64,000 nt of DNA from Candidatus Protochlamydia phocaeensis (GTDB lineage Bacteria > Chlamydiota > Chlamydiia > Chlamydiales > Parachlamydiaceae): NCBI RefSeq assembly GCF_001545115.1, contig NZ_FCNU01000011.1, forward strand, positions 1 through 64,000. The letters are read 5' to 3'. Position 1 is the first letter of the stretch, and each line of letters begins with the position of its first letter. The notes under the pieces were generated by a model. That model was not told the DNA's origin. It saw only the letters and a program-made list of their open reading frames with translations, and made no database searches. Of the stretch, positions 1 through 8,973 are shown piece by piece. The translations under genes and the position numbers were made by a program.

Positions 1-421
1 TTCGGCTTCCATCAAATAGCTCATCGGCTACAAAATCCATGCTCCAACACTCATTTTTGCAGCTTGCCAAGTTCGGCAATAGACGAGTCTTAAGACTGAC
101 CCTTCTTTTGGGAATCTTATTCCTCATCTGCAATCCCTCATTTTTGTATAATCTATAAACCCGCTTATGATTGATCTTCCATCCCTCTCTTTGCAATAGC
201 GTATGAATACGCCTGTAGCCATATCTCACTCGTATTAAAGCAATTTATTTAATTTTTAGCGTCAAAACAGCCTGGTCTCGCGCAACTGATTTATAGTAAA
301 AGGAAGACCGATGAATCTTTAAAACCTTACAAGCCTTCCTTTCGCTTAGTTTATAGTTATAGCAAATTTGCCTGACTAAAACTCGCTGACGAGCAGGCTT
401 TAAAGCTTTTTGAAAGAACAT
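1..421 (-). pseudogene. IS3-family transposase orfB, partial, with in-frame stop
   Basis: This frame encodes the DDE integrase half of an IS3 transposase. The N-terminal part is recognisable (KPARQRVLVRQICYNYKLSE, then VRYGYRRIHTLLQREGW), and the frame runs to the first catalytic Asp in WSMDFVADELFDGSR at the window edge. A TAA at 245-247 interrupts it just before IALIRVRYGYRR. Related proteins usually have Glu at this point, so a single GAA to TAA change is the likely lesion. The frame starts at ATG 421, overlaps orfA by about 65 bases and is read in a different frame. The rest of the catalytic domain is outside the window. Confidence 0.8.
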
Positions 422-665
422 CCTGTAAAATCTGGCGATCTAAAGTCAGATCCGCCACCAGCCTTTTCAGACGGCTGTTTTCTTCTTCAAGCTGTTTAAG
501 CCGTCTTACTTCTGATGGCATCAATCCACCAAATTTGCTTTTCCATTTATAAAATGTGGCTTCCGCTATTCCCATCTTGCGGCAGATCTCAGAAACGGCT
601 GTTCCCATTTCTGCTTGTTTCAAGGCAAATGCAATTTGCTCATCTGTAAACTTACTTTTTTTCAT
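357..665 (-). CDS. IS3-family transposase orfA
   Basis: A 102-residue protein of the InsE/IS3 orfA type. Residues 1-55 form the DNA-binding helix-turn-helix (FTDEQIAFALKQAEMG, then ICRKMGIAEATFYKWK). Residues 57-88 form the leucine-zipper-like helix (LEEENSRLKRLVADL). Its role is to recognise the element ends and help make the OrfAB fusion. The last 20 residues after LSKSF are probably non-native, because related proteins run into the orfB sequence KALKPAR here and this frame does not. The loss or gain of one base in the A-run at the junction may explain this. Confidence 0.8.
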   Translation of the reverse strand: MKKSKFTDEQIAFALKQAEMGTAVSEICRKMGIAEATFYKWKSKFGGLMPSEVRRLKQLEEENSRLKRLVADLTLDRQILQDVLSKSFKACSSASFSQANLL

Positions 666-738
666 ATCAATCTCCCATTTTAAATGTCTTTATTCATAAA
701 ATTTTTCTCATTTAAAATGGTCCAGATTTTCGGGAACA

Positions 739-1063
739 GACCATTATCTTTTCGTTCTTTAATCGATCCCATATCTATTCCAAAAGTTAAAATTTTTCAC
801 AAAAAACAGTTCAAGGGAGTGAGAATCCCTTGCCTTGAACCATTATTTCTCTCTTAAATCTAAAATTTAACCATGGAATAATAGGGATTTCCCCCATTAT
901 TTCCCCAGTAAAATAAAAAATTACCAGAGATACGATGATTCGCTGCTTTTGTGTTTTATTGTCTTTTGTTGCAGATAAGTGGGGGAAAGCGGGGATAAAT
1001 CTTACTCTTTAGTGAAATTTGGCTGCGCCTTATAAGGCGCTAAATTGGCCTTTGAGTAAGTTT
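739..1063. other. Intergenic region without a gene
   Basis: No convincing open frame. A small perfect hairpin lies at 812-832 (CAAGGGA/TCCCTTG). A larger composite hairpin occupies 1001-1060, just 3' of tRNA-Tyr on the minus strand: outer arms CTTACTC/GAGTAAG and inner palindrome GCGCCTTATAAGGCGC at 1025-1040. It lacks a clear T-run, so it may be a processing structure or weak terminator for the tRNA transcript. Confidence 0.5.
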
Positions 1064-1145
1064 TGGGGGCGGTTGGACTCGAACCAACGGAGACGTGAGT
1101 CGAGGGATTTACAGTCCCTTGCAATTGCCGCTATGCGACACCCCC
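1064..1145 (-). tRNA. tRNA-Tyr (GTA)
   Basis: The minus strand folds with acceptor GGGGGTG pairing with CGCCCCC, anticodon GTA in the context ACTGTAAAT, a long type II variable arm, and the T-loop sequence GGTTCGAGTCC. Discriminator base is A and no CCA is encoded. It lies 7 bases downstream of tRNA-Thr and is probably co-transcribed with it. The Thr-Tyr pairing is common in bacteria near tuf genes, although tuf is not visible here. Confidence 0.93.
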
Positions 1146-1152
1146 TAAAGGA

Positions 1153-1225
<73 letters not shown>

Positions 1226-1278
1226 GAATGAAGGGGTATTTATAGCAAGAATCGATTTTTAAACACAAGAAATTTGTG

Positions 1279-1324
1279 AAAAAAAATACAAATAAGCCCT
1301 CAAATACAATCTGAAGGCTTTATT
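1279..1324 (-). terminator. Rho-independent terminator after the SEC-C gene
   Basis: In the minus direction the arms AATAAAGCCTTCA and TGAGGGCTTATT pair with one bulged A and one mismatch, and a run of eight T follows a few bases later. It lies directly after the SEC-C stop codon and ahead of the tRNA pair. The plus strand also ends in a T-run, so it could work in both directions. Confidence 0.7.
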
Positions 1325-1327
1325 TTT

Positions 1328-1657
1328 TTAAGAGTGACTTGAGTTTTCTTTCTTTTCCTCGACTAAATATTGAGTCGGATTGGCGGGAAGAGGCGGTTGC
1401 TCTGTCGCATGAATGGCATTTCCAAACGATCTTTCCATTAAAGTGTTGTAATCCACTACAGCTTTATGCTGCATTGTTTGCTCTGGCTGCTGCTGAGGTT
1501 TAGTCGTCCCCGAACTGATCACTTTAGCGGTAAATTTGCGCTTTCCCAAAGCAGAGGGTCCCCCTTGCTTTTGCTGCTCATTCTTTAAACAACAATTTTT
1601 ATATTTTTTCCCAGATCCGCAAGGACAGGGATCATTTCTTCCAACTTTTTCAGTCAT
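1328..1657 (-). CDS. Small SEC-C motif zinc-binding protein
   Basis: A 109-residue protein whose N-terminus is a complete SEC-C motif ([18 protein letters not shown], residues 6-23). Its Cys-X-Cys and Cys-Cys pairs bind zinc in the C-terminal tail of SecA, where they contact SecB. The rest (24-109) is low-complexity, rich in Gln, Lys and Pro, with no recognised domain. It is not SecA itself. Free-standing SEC-C proteins are widespread and mostly uncharacterised, so a role as a protein- or ribosome-associated zinc module is only inferred. The start ATG is clear and the gene ends at a terminator. Confidence 0.75.
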   Translation of the reverse strand: MTEKVGRNDPCPCGSGKKYKNCCLKNEQQKQGGPSALGKRKFTAKVISSGTTKPQQQPEQTMQHKAVVDYNTLMERSFGNAIHATEQPPLPANPTQYLVEEKKENSSHS

Positions 1658-1927
1658 ACGTCCTCTAAAACTAAATTTAAATCGCCGATTTATTCGTTCG
1701 AAGTTTTAATGAAATCTCTTGACTCAAGCAAGAGAGTATCTTAAAATTTTTACACTATAGCCTTTAAATACTCTACTCTAAGAAAAATTTCTTGCATTCA
1801 GAATTCTAATTATAATTCTCTAGTAAGCTTCAAAATTTTCTATGATGGTAATTTGTATTTAAATGCGTTATATTAACACATTTAGTATAATTTAATCTTA
1901 TTTTTTTAAACAATTGTAAAAACTAAT

Positions 1928-2671
1928 ATGATCACCGTTCCAATTGCCCGTCCGCCCTGGACTGCTTTGGGTAAGCGCTTAGAAAGCACTTTCCGAAAAG
2001 CCTTATTCGATTTTGAAATGTTAAAAGATGTTTCTAAAATTGCCATTGCCCTGAGTGGAGGGAAAGACAGCCTAACGCTTCTCTTTTTATTAAAAGCTAT
2101 TTCAGGAAGAGGATTTCCCCCCCTGGATATTCACGCTATTCATGTCTCCGGCGAATTTTCTTGCGGAGCAGGGGTCAATCAAGATTATTTGCGGGCTATC
2201 TGCCAAGAGTTGGAAATTAACTTTATGGTGCGGGAGTCTACTCAAAAGCTGGAGACTTTGGAATGCTACAGTTGCTCCCGTGAAAGACGCCGCCTTCTTT
2301 TTGAAGCAGCCAAAAGCGTGGGCGCAACAACAGTAGCCTTTGGCCACCACCGCGATGATAATGCGCAAACGATTTTGATGAACTTGCTGCATAAAGCAGA
2401 ATTTGCAGGGAATCTGCCGAAAATCCACATGCAAGAATATGGTGTGACAATTATTCGCCCTTTGATCTATATAGCTGAGCAAGATATTCGTACATTTGCC
2501 CAGCAACAAGGATTTGCCAGAATTATGTGCCGCTGCCCTGTCGGCCAAAATTCTATGCGCAAGCAGGTTGATCAGCTTTTACAAGAAATTGAAACCTTGT
2601 TTCCGAATGCACGTGAAAATATTGCCAAAGCTGGCTTATTATATGGATCTCAAAAAGCTGCCATCCCTTAA
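1928..2671 (+). CDS. ttcA: tRNA 2-thiocytidine biosynthesis protein TtcA
   Basis: A 247-residue PP-loop ATPase that thiolates cytidine 32 of tRNA, using an iron-sulfur cluster and ATP activation of the base. The PP-loop is SGGKDS at residues 43-48. The paired cysteines C113 and C116 (CYSCSR) and a third group at C201/C203 (CRCPVGQNSMRK) correspond to the cluster and catalytic cysteines of TtcA. GHHRDDNAQT at 139-148 is the usual family motif. Length is slightly short of the E. coli enzyme. No good ribosome-binding site precedes the ATG. It is followed after 9 bases by the MoxR gene and probably shares its transcript. TilS and TtuA are the alternatives; the cysteine pattern favours TtcA. Confidence 0.85.
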   Translation: MITVPIARPPWTALGKRLESTFRKALFDFEMLKDVSKIAIALSGGKDSLTLLFLLKAISGRGFPPLDIHAIHVSGEFSCGAGVNQDYLRAICQELEINFMVRESTQKLETLECYSCSRERRRLLFEAAKSVGATTVAFGHHRDDNAQTILMNLLHKAEFAGNLPKIHMQEYGVTIIRPLIYIAEQDIRTFAQQQGFARIMCRCPVGQNSMRKQVDQLLQEIETLFPNARENIAKAGLLYGSQKAAIP

Positions 2672-2680
2672 GGAGATTGT

Positions 2681-3535
2681 ATGACCTATTCTCTACCTAG
2701 CGAACACGAAAGCCGCATTGTTATCCAAGGTGTGGAAATCGCCCTCGGCTTTCCCGATGAATTTAAATTTGAGTGGATCGGCCAACGCGATGTGCTTGAG
2801 CAGCTTTTAGCTGCCTGGCTCATCATTGATAAAAATGACATTCCCCTTAATCCTCGCCTAATCGGCAAGCCCGGTGTGGGAAAAACAACGTTGGCCTATG
2901 CAGCTGCTAAAAAGATCAATCGCCCCGTCTATATTTTTCAATGCACGATGGACACTCGTCCGGAAGATTTGCTCATCTCCCCTGTCGTCGACCAAGGAGG
3001 GGGAATTCGCTACGTCGCATCAGCGCTCGTCACAGCGATGATTAGAGGAGGGGTATGCATTTTGGACGAAGCCAACCGCATGAGCGAAAAATCATGGGCT
3101 TCGCTGGCTCCTTTGCTAGATACAAGGCGTTATATTGAGTCGATTGTGGCCGGACTAAAAGTGTCTGCCCATCCGGATTTCCGCATCTGCGTGACAATGA
3201 ATGACGATGCCTCGACATTTGAAATTCCCGAATATATTCATAGTCGCCTGCAGCCTCAAATTTACTTAGATTTCCCAGAAGCAGAAGAAGAGCGCCGGAT
3301 TTTGCGCGAAAACCTGCCTTTCGTTGACGAATATATTATGGAATATGTCGTCAATTTCTTGCAGCGCGCGCATGCCAATCATGAAAACTACACCATCCGG
3401 GACGGTATCAACATCGCCCGCTATGCAGCCAAGCGCATTAAAAGCCTTAACGGAAACCGGGGAAATGTAGAAAACCTTCTTCGAGAAGCTATTCTAATGA
3501 CGCTAGGCGATGAAGCGTTAATGCATGTACTATAA
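2681..3535 (+). CDS. MoxR/CbbQ-type AAA+ ATPase
   Basis: A 284-residue single-domain AAA+ ATPase of the MoxR/NirQ group, which usually acts as a chaperone remodelling a partner protein. Walker A is GKPGVGKT (62-69), Walker B is GGVCILDEANR (123-133), and sensor 1 lies near ICVTMNDD (about 170-178). An ideal AAGGAG ribosome-binding site precedes the ATG. MoxR genes normally sit beside a VWA-domain gene. Here no VWA gene is visible, and the downstream neighbour, 10 bases away, is a TraB-like protein. That makes the neighbour the probable partner, by context only. Confidence 0.8.
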   Translation: MTYSLPSEHESRIVIQGVEIALGFPDEFKFEWIGQRDVLEQLLAAWLIIDKNDIPLNPRLIGKPGVGKTTLAYAAAKKINRPVYIFQCTMDTRPEDLLISPVVDQGGGIRYVASALVTAMIRGGVCILDEANRMSEKSWASLAPLLDTRRYIESIVAGLKVSAHPDFRICVTMNDDASTFEIPEYIHSRLQPQIYLDFPEAEEERRILRENLPFVDEYIMEYVVNFLQRAHANHENYTIRDGINIARYAAKRIKSLNGNRGNVENLLREAILMTLGDEALMHVL

Positions 3536-3545
3536 GGTCTAAAGC

Positions 3546-5372
3546 GTGTCAAGCGAAGCGTATTATATTCAGAAAGGCCACCTGTATGCCCTCCCCATTA
3601 TTCACTATAATATGGAAATGGCCTCACAGGTCAAATTAGCTTTCGACCAGCTTAAACCCGATTGCGTTGCTGTCGAATTACCAGAGACCATGGAAAGGCA
3701 AATGCTGCATGCCGCTTCGCGCTTGCCCGATATCAGCCTGGTTATTACTTATAACCAGGAACATGCCCCTCTTTATTTTATGTGCGAGCCTTGCGATCCC
3801 ATTTTCGAGGCCTTGCGCAGCGCTGCCGAATCTCATATCCCTGCTCATTGCATAGATTTGGATGTCGATTCCTATCCCATGATTCGCGAACCCATTCCAG
3901 ATCCCTATGCAGTCTACCGCTTAGGGTTAAAAGCGTACTATGAGCTTTATGAACAAGTCAGAATGGAGCGCCGGCGCCCTCCTCTTTCCGTCGACCTGGA
4001 ACGGGAAACATATATGGCGCGCCGCTTAAAGGAACTTTGCCTGCGTTATGACAAAGTCTTGTTTATTGGAGGCATGGCCCATGTCGCTTCTATTCTTAAA
4101 ATGGTCGATAACCGTTCATTCCCCACTCTTTATCATGCCGACCGCGAAGCGGCCCAGCTTTGCACCCTTACTCCAGAATCCTGCCGTGATGTGTTAGCAG
4201 AATGGGGCTACTTATCGGTTCTATATGAAGAGAGCCGCGAGCATCTTTCGCTCTTAGGTCCCTTGGACCGTCAAAAAGTCATCTTGCAGCTCTATCGACT
4301 TGCCTCCGATAAATACAAAGAGAATACGGGAAATAGCTTTCCAGGTTATCACTTCCGCAATATTATGAAGTTTGTGCGCAACTATGCTTTAATTGGAGAT
4401 CAGCTGATGCCTGATCTCTTTAAAATTTTAAGCGCGGCCAAAGGCTGTGTCGATCATAATTATGCTTATGAAGTCTGGGAGCTGGCAACGTCTTACCCCT
4501 ATCGCAAGAATGTGGATGGATTGCCTGAATTGGATCTTTCCGTAGAAGATGTATGGGGACAGAGCAAGCTCATTCGTTTTCATATGAGAGAAAAAGGCCG
4601 AAAGGATTCCGTGTTTCCTAGACAGAGGAAGGACCGATCGACTTTCCGATTCAGACCTCCCGGCCCCTTCAGCATTTGTTCCTATCCCCCCGAAGATATC
4701 AATATCGAGCGCTTTGGCAATTTTCTCAAGAAAAAAGGCACGCAGATTTTAACGGAAGAGGCTGCCCGAACCATTCCCTTTTCGACAAGCCTGGAAGACG
4801 GTCTAGACACCAAAGAAACAATTCGGCATTGGCATGAAAAAAAGTTGTACGTTAAAACACGCGGCAAGCCGCCATCCGGAGTCGGTTCTGTCTGTGTGAT
4901 TTTTGATGAGGATAAGCCCATAGAAGGCAAGCCTTACCAAGAAAAATATCCTTGGCGCACAACCTGGCTTGGAGAGCATAGCCAAGAATCGGATATGTCT
5001 TTTTATGCCACTCCCCTTTCTCACAATGTCGTTGGCCCCGGCATCAGCCGCTGCGAGTATGGAGGATTTATGATGTCATATCCCCCTAGGCGCATGGCCA
5101 ATGTCTGGTTTGACCCTGATTACCAAGATTGCCGCTCTAAATCGGAAATTTTATTAATGGCTGCGATAGACTATGCCGTCAAACCCGTGGTTGTCTATGT
5201 GGCTAGCAATCCTCCCAGAAGCCAATTAAAAAGCTTTGCGCGCCGCTTCGGAAAGAAGATCGTTTATATTCCCATAGGCCAGCTTTCCCCTATCACCCTC
5301 AATAAATTGCGCGTCTTTCATGTTTTAGATGGGCATGATAAACGTGAAATTGCGGACGAATATATTTATTGA
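3546..5372 (+). CDS. TraB/ChaN-like N-domain protein linked to MoxR, function unknown
   Basis: A 608-residue cytoplasmic protein. Residues 5-190 resemble the TraB/GumN/ChaN-type putative metallohydrolase fold: GHLYALPIIHYN (11-22), an acidic VELPE (43-47), ERETYMARRL (152-161) and FIGGMAHV (173-180). This set of paired G-x-x-H-like and E-R-x-x-x-M motifs is typical of that superfamily and of the MoxR-linked DUF5682-type proteins. Residues 200-608 are not recognised and are rich in Arg, Tyr and Pro; no membrane segments are seen. The start is GTG, 10 bases after the MoxR gene. The stop overlaps tail to tail with the next gene. Function is unknown; co-action with the ATPase is inferred from linkage. 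Confidence 0.55.
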   Translation: MSSEAYYIQKGHLYALPIIHYNMEMASQVKLAFDQLKPDCVAVELPETMERQMLHAASRLPDISLVITYNQEHAPLYFMCEPCDPIFEALRSAAESHIPAHCIDLDVDSYPMIREPIPDPYAVYRLGLKAYYELYEQVRMERRRPPLSVDLERETYMARRLKELCLRYDKVLFIGGMAHVASILKMVDNRSFPTLYHADREAAQLCTLTPESCRDVLAEWGYLSVLYEESREHLSLLGPLDRQKVILQLYRLASDKYKENTGNSFPGYHFRNIMKFVRNYALIGDQLMPDLFKILSAAKGCVDHNYAYEVWELATSYPYRKNVDGLPELDLSVEDVWGQSKLIRFHMREKGRKDSVFPRQRKDRSTFRFRPPGPFSICSYPPEDINIERFGNFLKKKGTQILTEEAARTIPFSTSLEDGLDTKETIRHWHEKKLYVKTRGKPPSGVGSVCVIFDEDKPIEGKPYQEKYPWRTTWLGEHSQESDMSFYATPLSHNVVGPGISRCEYGGFMMSYPPRRMANVWFDPDYQDCRSKSEILLMAAIDYAVKPVVVYVASNPPRSQLKSFARRFGKKIVYIPIGQLSPITLNKLRVFHVLDGHDKREIADEYIY

Positions 5373-6397
5373 CCTTCCCACGCACGCTTGAAAATAAATA
5401 TCGTCAATTCAATTTTATCTTTAATTTTATTTAAACGATTTTTGAGGTTTGGAGAGAGCGAAATGGATTCAAAGTCATTGACATGATCATACAGCCCTTC
5501 CAGCCGCGCCATCGTAAAGAGAATGTTCTTCTCATCTTCTCGGTCTAATTGCGGCAAAAGGTGGTAAATGGAATTAAGTTCTTTTTCAACAAAATCCAGC
5601 TCATTGTCAACTTCTTTCAATAGTTCTAAGTCATGTCCTTCATCGGGAATAACAACTTCTTTGACAATAGAATCAATTTTCATTAGCAGCTGATCAAAAT
5701 AGCTCTCCCTTTGCTTATGCAGGTTTGCAATCCAATCGGATGCCTGCTTTAAGGAAGAGGGATGTTTGACTTGCGTTTTCAATTCCCTTAAATATTTAAG
5801 CGGTTCTTCCGTTGCCTGAGCCAATCGGGTTTCTAATTTTTTAAATTCTTGCGTTTCTATAGAAAGATGAGCGATAGATTGATTTTGATAGTCCTGAACA
5901 ACTTGAATATCCTTATCTATTAATTGGGAAGTCCGCTCAGACAAGAGTTTCAACACGTCTTCAGTCAGCCTTTTTTGATCTTCCCATTTAATACAAATAT
6001 GCCGCCAATCATTGATATGAGCCACCCAGTCCATGCTTGATAATTTTTGCAAGCTCTCCAACCCCTTCTCCAAATCATCCCTTAGCCTTTCTGCTTCTCT
6101 AAACAAATCATCTAAAATTTCCTTGGCAAGAGGAAAAAGCAAACCATCAAATTTTTCTAAAATAAGCGGCCTTTGCTGATCTAATTGCGTAATAAGCGCA
6201 TATGCGCCTATGCGCAATTCTTGAAAGCGCTGGGACAAAGCCTGATCACTAATAGCTACTTCTTGAATTAGCTTAGGCAAAGATTGAATTTGGGCTTGGA
6301 AATTTTCCAGGATGCTGAAAAGTTTTTCTGAGCATTCGGGATGAATAGATTCATTTTGCTTTCTCTTATCTTTAGTCGATTCTTCTGAATGAGTCAT
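5366..6397 (-). CDS. Coiled-coil protein of unknown function
   Basis: A protein of about 343 residues, almost entirely charged amphipathic helix (for example FQAQIQSLPKLIQEVAISDQ and LEKGLESLQKLSS), predicted as extended coiled coil. There is no signal peptide or membrane segment. The chosen ATG (6397) has AAGAGA just upstream; a TTG seven codons further up would give 350 residues. The final codons overlap the end of the convergent TraB-like gene. I do not recognise the family. A structural protein or a secreted effector are equally possible. Confidence 0.55.
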   Translation of the reverse strand: MTHSEESTKDKRKQNESIHPECSEKLFSILENFQAQIQSLPKLIQEVAISDQALSQRFQELRIGAYALITQLDQQRPLILEKFDGLLFPLAKEILDDLFREAERLRDDLEKGLESLQKLSSMDWVAHINDWRHICIKWEDQKRLTEDVLKLLSERTSQLIDKDIQVVQDYQNQSIAHLSIETQEFKKLETRLAQATEEPLKYLRELKTQVKHPSSLKQASDWIANLHKQRESYFDQLLMKIDSIVKEVVIPDEGHDLELLKEVDNELDFVEKELNSIYHLLPQLDREDEKNILFTMARLEGLYDHVNDFESISLSPNLKNRLNKIKDKIELTIFIFKRAWEGQ

Positions 6398-6566
6398 AGA
6401 ATCTCTTAAATTAAACAAATCTATTATATTATTATTATAACTCCTTTCCGTTTTTATATAAATTAATTTTATACCGATTTTACTAATTTACTGGATTCCA
6501 ATAAATTATTTTTAAAAATAAAAAGTTTAAAAAAAATCTGTTTCTCTATAAATTTAATAATCTTTG

Positions 6567-6681
6567 AAAAGACTGCGTATCGTCCACATTTAATGCAGTA
6601 AGAGGATTTCTTACTAATGACCTAGATTTGAGATTTCTAGAATGTGAATCTAGAGCATGATGAATGCAATGCTAGTCTTTA
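6567..6681. repeat. Palindromic intergenic repeat, divergent copy
   Basis: Outer arms AAAGACT (6568-6574) and AGTCTTT (6674-6680) enclose an inner hairpin CTAGATT/AATCTAG. The core TAATGACCTAGATTTGAGAT matches the centre of other copies (24214-24295, 43481-43592). The region 6398-6723 otherwise holds no gene; it is the AT-rich leader of surE. Confidence 0.5.
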
Positions 6682-6723
6682 ACTTTTTATTAATATTTTT
6701 TATCCCTAGATGAGAAAGCCATC

Positions 6724-7533
6724 ATGTCTGCACGTCCTTTGATTTTAATTACCAACGACGACGGTGTTTATGCTCCAGGAATTAAACATCTGTGGAAAGC
6801 CATGCACGAAATAGCGGATCTTGTCGTCGTGGCACCGGCTGGCGAGCAATCGGCTGTCAGCTTATCCATCACCATTCGCCACCCATTGCGGATTGAAAAA
6901 GTCGAATGGTCCATTCCCCATGCGGAGGTTTGGTCTGTTAATGGGACACCGGCCGATTGTGTAAAATTAGCGCTTAATGTCATTTTAAATCGTTCTCCTG
7001 CACTGATTTTATCGGGTATCAACCGAGGAACAAATGCGGGCCGGAACGTACTCTATAGCGGAACAGTTGCAGCAATTATAGAAGGCGTGATGCATGATAT
7101 TCCTGGAATTGCCTTTTCTCTAGGAGATTATTTTAATCCTTCTTTTGCTGGAGTGGAAACGTATATTCCTTTAATGGTGCGTTATATTCTCGATCATCCC
7201 TTGCCATCCGGGACTTTCTTAAATGTAAACTTTCCCAAGAGCACTTGCGGGGAGATTAAAGGTATCCGTCTGACCCGCCAGGGCAAAGAATATTGGGCAG
7301 AGAGTCCGGAACAGCGCCAACATCCGGCAGAAAACAGCCCCTATTACTGGCTAGGATCGAAATTAGCCCAATTTGAAGAAGACCAAGATTGCGATGTCAG
7401 CTGGCTGAAGGAGGGCTATGTCACAGCCGTTCCCATTCATGTAGGAGAGTTGACCCACCATGGGCATTTAGACAAGCAAAAAGACGCTTTTGAGACGTTT
7501 TTCAAGCAAAGCGCCGTAAAAGATAAAATTTAA
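6724..7533 (+). CDS. surE: 5'-nucleotidase SurE
   Basis: A 269-residue SurE, a divalent-metal-dependent nucleoside monophosphate phosphatase of the stationary-phase survival family. Metal ligands are in ITNDDG (D12, D13), Ser43 in GEQSAVS, and Asn100 in LSGINRGTNAG. The motif VNGTPADCVKLAL (72-84) is also intact. Length is normal. It stands alone between a repeat-bearing leader and a convergent glycosyltransferase gene. Confidence 0.93.
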   Translation: MSARPLILITNDDGVYAPGIKHLWKAMHEIADLVVVAPAGEQSAVSLSITIRHPLRIEKVEWSIPHAEVWSVNGTPADCVKLALNVILNRSPALILSGINRGTNAGRNVLYSGTVAAIIEGVMHDIPGIAFSLGDYFNPSFAGVETYIPLMVRYILDHPLPSGTFLNVNFPKSTCGEIKGIRLTRQGKEYWAESPEQRQHPAENSPYYWLGSKLAQFEEDQDCDVSWLKEGYVTAVPIHVGELTHHGHLDKQKDAFETFFKQSAVKDKI

Positions 7534-7579
7534 GCTGAAGAGGCCGCCTATCGCTCCCATTAGCTATTTTAATCCCGCT

Positions 7580-8485
7580 TTAAGGTTGAAGCGCAGCCTC
7601 AAAAACCGCTTCACGTAGAGGGGCAACAAAGCGTAAAATGGCCTCATCATCTTCGGCATTGAATTCTTCATTTAATTTAATAAATTCGCTTTCTTTGCCG
7701 CCTACCCAATCAGCTCGCCTTGGCGCTTTTACACGGTAAAAATACTCTTCATCGCGCGCCCAATAGTGATTAATGCGTAGCTTATCTATGCATGGATAGG
7801 GCGCTATAATTTCTTTTACAGGCTCTTTTTCTGGACTAACGCCAATAAACCCTGTATAGAAAACGGGGATATGGATATTGACCATATCTTTCATGCTTTC
7901 TGGCTTAAGAATCCATTTATAATAAAGGTTGTGCTTATGATTGAGGGGCGCTCTCTTGGTCAGCATTTCAATTATTAATTTATTGGAGGGAACGCGAGGA
8001 ATAGACGATGTTCCAAAACAAACCCAGTTTGCCCATACGCCGGCAAATGCTTCATACTCTTCTAAGATTGCTTCAAGCCTATCGCTTATGATGGGAACGA
8101 TAAATTCATCAAGGTCAATTAAAGCCAGCCATTTATAATGCCCTTCCGCTAATCTGCACGTTTTGACCATTGCATCTGATTGCAAAGAGAGATGCATGTT
8201 AAAATTCTGGCTTTCAACGGGTACATCGAATAGCTCCACGATTCCTAAGTCTATATAGGGCTGTAGAACATCTAGGTACTCATCGGAGCTTAAATTATTC
8301 CATAAATAAAAATGGTCAACACCGATTAATCGATGATATTCAATCCATTCTTTTAAATAGGGTCCTTCATTGCGAAAATAAGCCCCTATAGCAATTTTAG
8401 CCTGTTTTTCAGCTAAAACAGGCCATTGAAAGAACAATAAGGCTCCAATTAGGCAGATAAGCCTTATTGAATAAATTTTCATCAT
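7580..8485 (-). CDS. Exported GT92 (DUF23)-like glycosyltransferase
   Basis: A 301-residue protein with a clear signal peptide (residues 1-25, ending PVLA). The mature part has the family 92 signature: AYFRNEGPYLKEWIEYHR (35-52), GVDHFYLWNN (55-64) and the metal/sugar-nucleotide DLDEF motif (124-128). Family members transfer galactose or related sugars to glycans. The C-terminal part (INHYWARDEEYFYRVK) is also typical. A signal peptide is odd for an enzyme needing nucleotide sugars, so action in the host or inclusion lumen is possible but unproven. TAGGG precedes the start. Confidence 0.7.
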   Translation of the reverse strand: MMKIYSIRLICLIGALLFFQWPVLAEKQAKIAIGAYFRNEGPYLKEWIEYHRLIGVDHFYLWNNLSSDEYLDVLQPYIDLGIVELFDVPVESQNFNMHLSLQSDAMVKTCRLAEGHYKWLALIDLDEFIVPIISDRLEAILEEYEAFAGVWANWVCFGTSSIPRVPSNKLIIEMLTKRAPLNHKHNLYYKWILKPESMKDMVNIHIPVFYTGFIGVSPEKEPVKEIIAPYPCIDKLRINHYWARDEEYFYRVKAPRRADWVGGKESEFIKLNEEFNAEDDEAILRFVAPLREAVFEAALQP

Positions 8486-8532
8486 GCATCCCTAAAAATT
8501 CGGTTGATGGTGGAATTGATCGATACAAATAC

Positions 8533-8949
8533 TCAATCTTGCTTACTTAATCGCTTTTGGCATGCATCTAAGCGATGCAAGGCCGATTCTTGGCATTTTT
8601 CAATAATCTGTCTTCCCCCTTCTAGGCGATAAATTCGATTCAGCTCAATGCGCAAGGTATCGCTAAGCTCATGATCCTGCTTGGTTAATATGACGCTATC
8701 CAACTGGGAATTTTTATGCCGGAATTCTCGGGCCGCAATCATCACATCCGCCAATTTATCAAATAGGCGTTGCAGTTTTGATGTTGATGCCACCAATTGA
8801 TCTCTGGTGTAAATAGATTGCAATTCTTGGATCAGTGTACGCGTGATCCCTTTACCTTCTTCTTTGAAATCATCTAAAGAGCGAGGTCCGCATCCTGCTA
8901 AGAGAAGAACCAGAGCAAGAACCAAGCCTATACGTCCGCTATTATTCAT
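8533..8949 (-). CDS. Small lipoprotein
   Basis: A 138-residue protein with a lipoprotein signal peptide: VLALVLLLAGC, lipidated Cys at residue 20. The mature domain is helical and charged, with no recognised family. It is probably anchored to a membrane on the periplasmic side. It lies 47 bases upstream of the glycosyltransferase gene on the same strand and may be its operon partner. Confidence 0.65.
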   Translation of the reverse strand: MNNSGRIGLVLALVLLLAGCGPRSLDDFKEEGKGITRTLIQELQSIYTRDQLVASTSKLQRLFDKLADVMIAAREFRHKNSQLDSVILTKQDHELSDTLRIELNRIYRLEGGRQIIEKCQESALHRLDACQKRLSKQD

Positions 8950-8973
8950 TTTATTTCTTCACCTGGATTATTT

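Larger units (their letters stand above)
1..738 (-). mobile_element. IS3-family insertion sequence, cut by the window edge
   Basis: The element holds an orfA and an overlapping orfB on the minus strand, the standard IS3 layout. Its upstream end is placed near 738, where the minus strand reads TGTTCCCGAAAATCTGG; IS3 elements usually begin TG and end CA. The other end lies outside the window, so the inverted-repeat partner cannot be checked. orfB carries an internal stop, so this copy is probably immobile. Confidence 0.75.
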
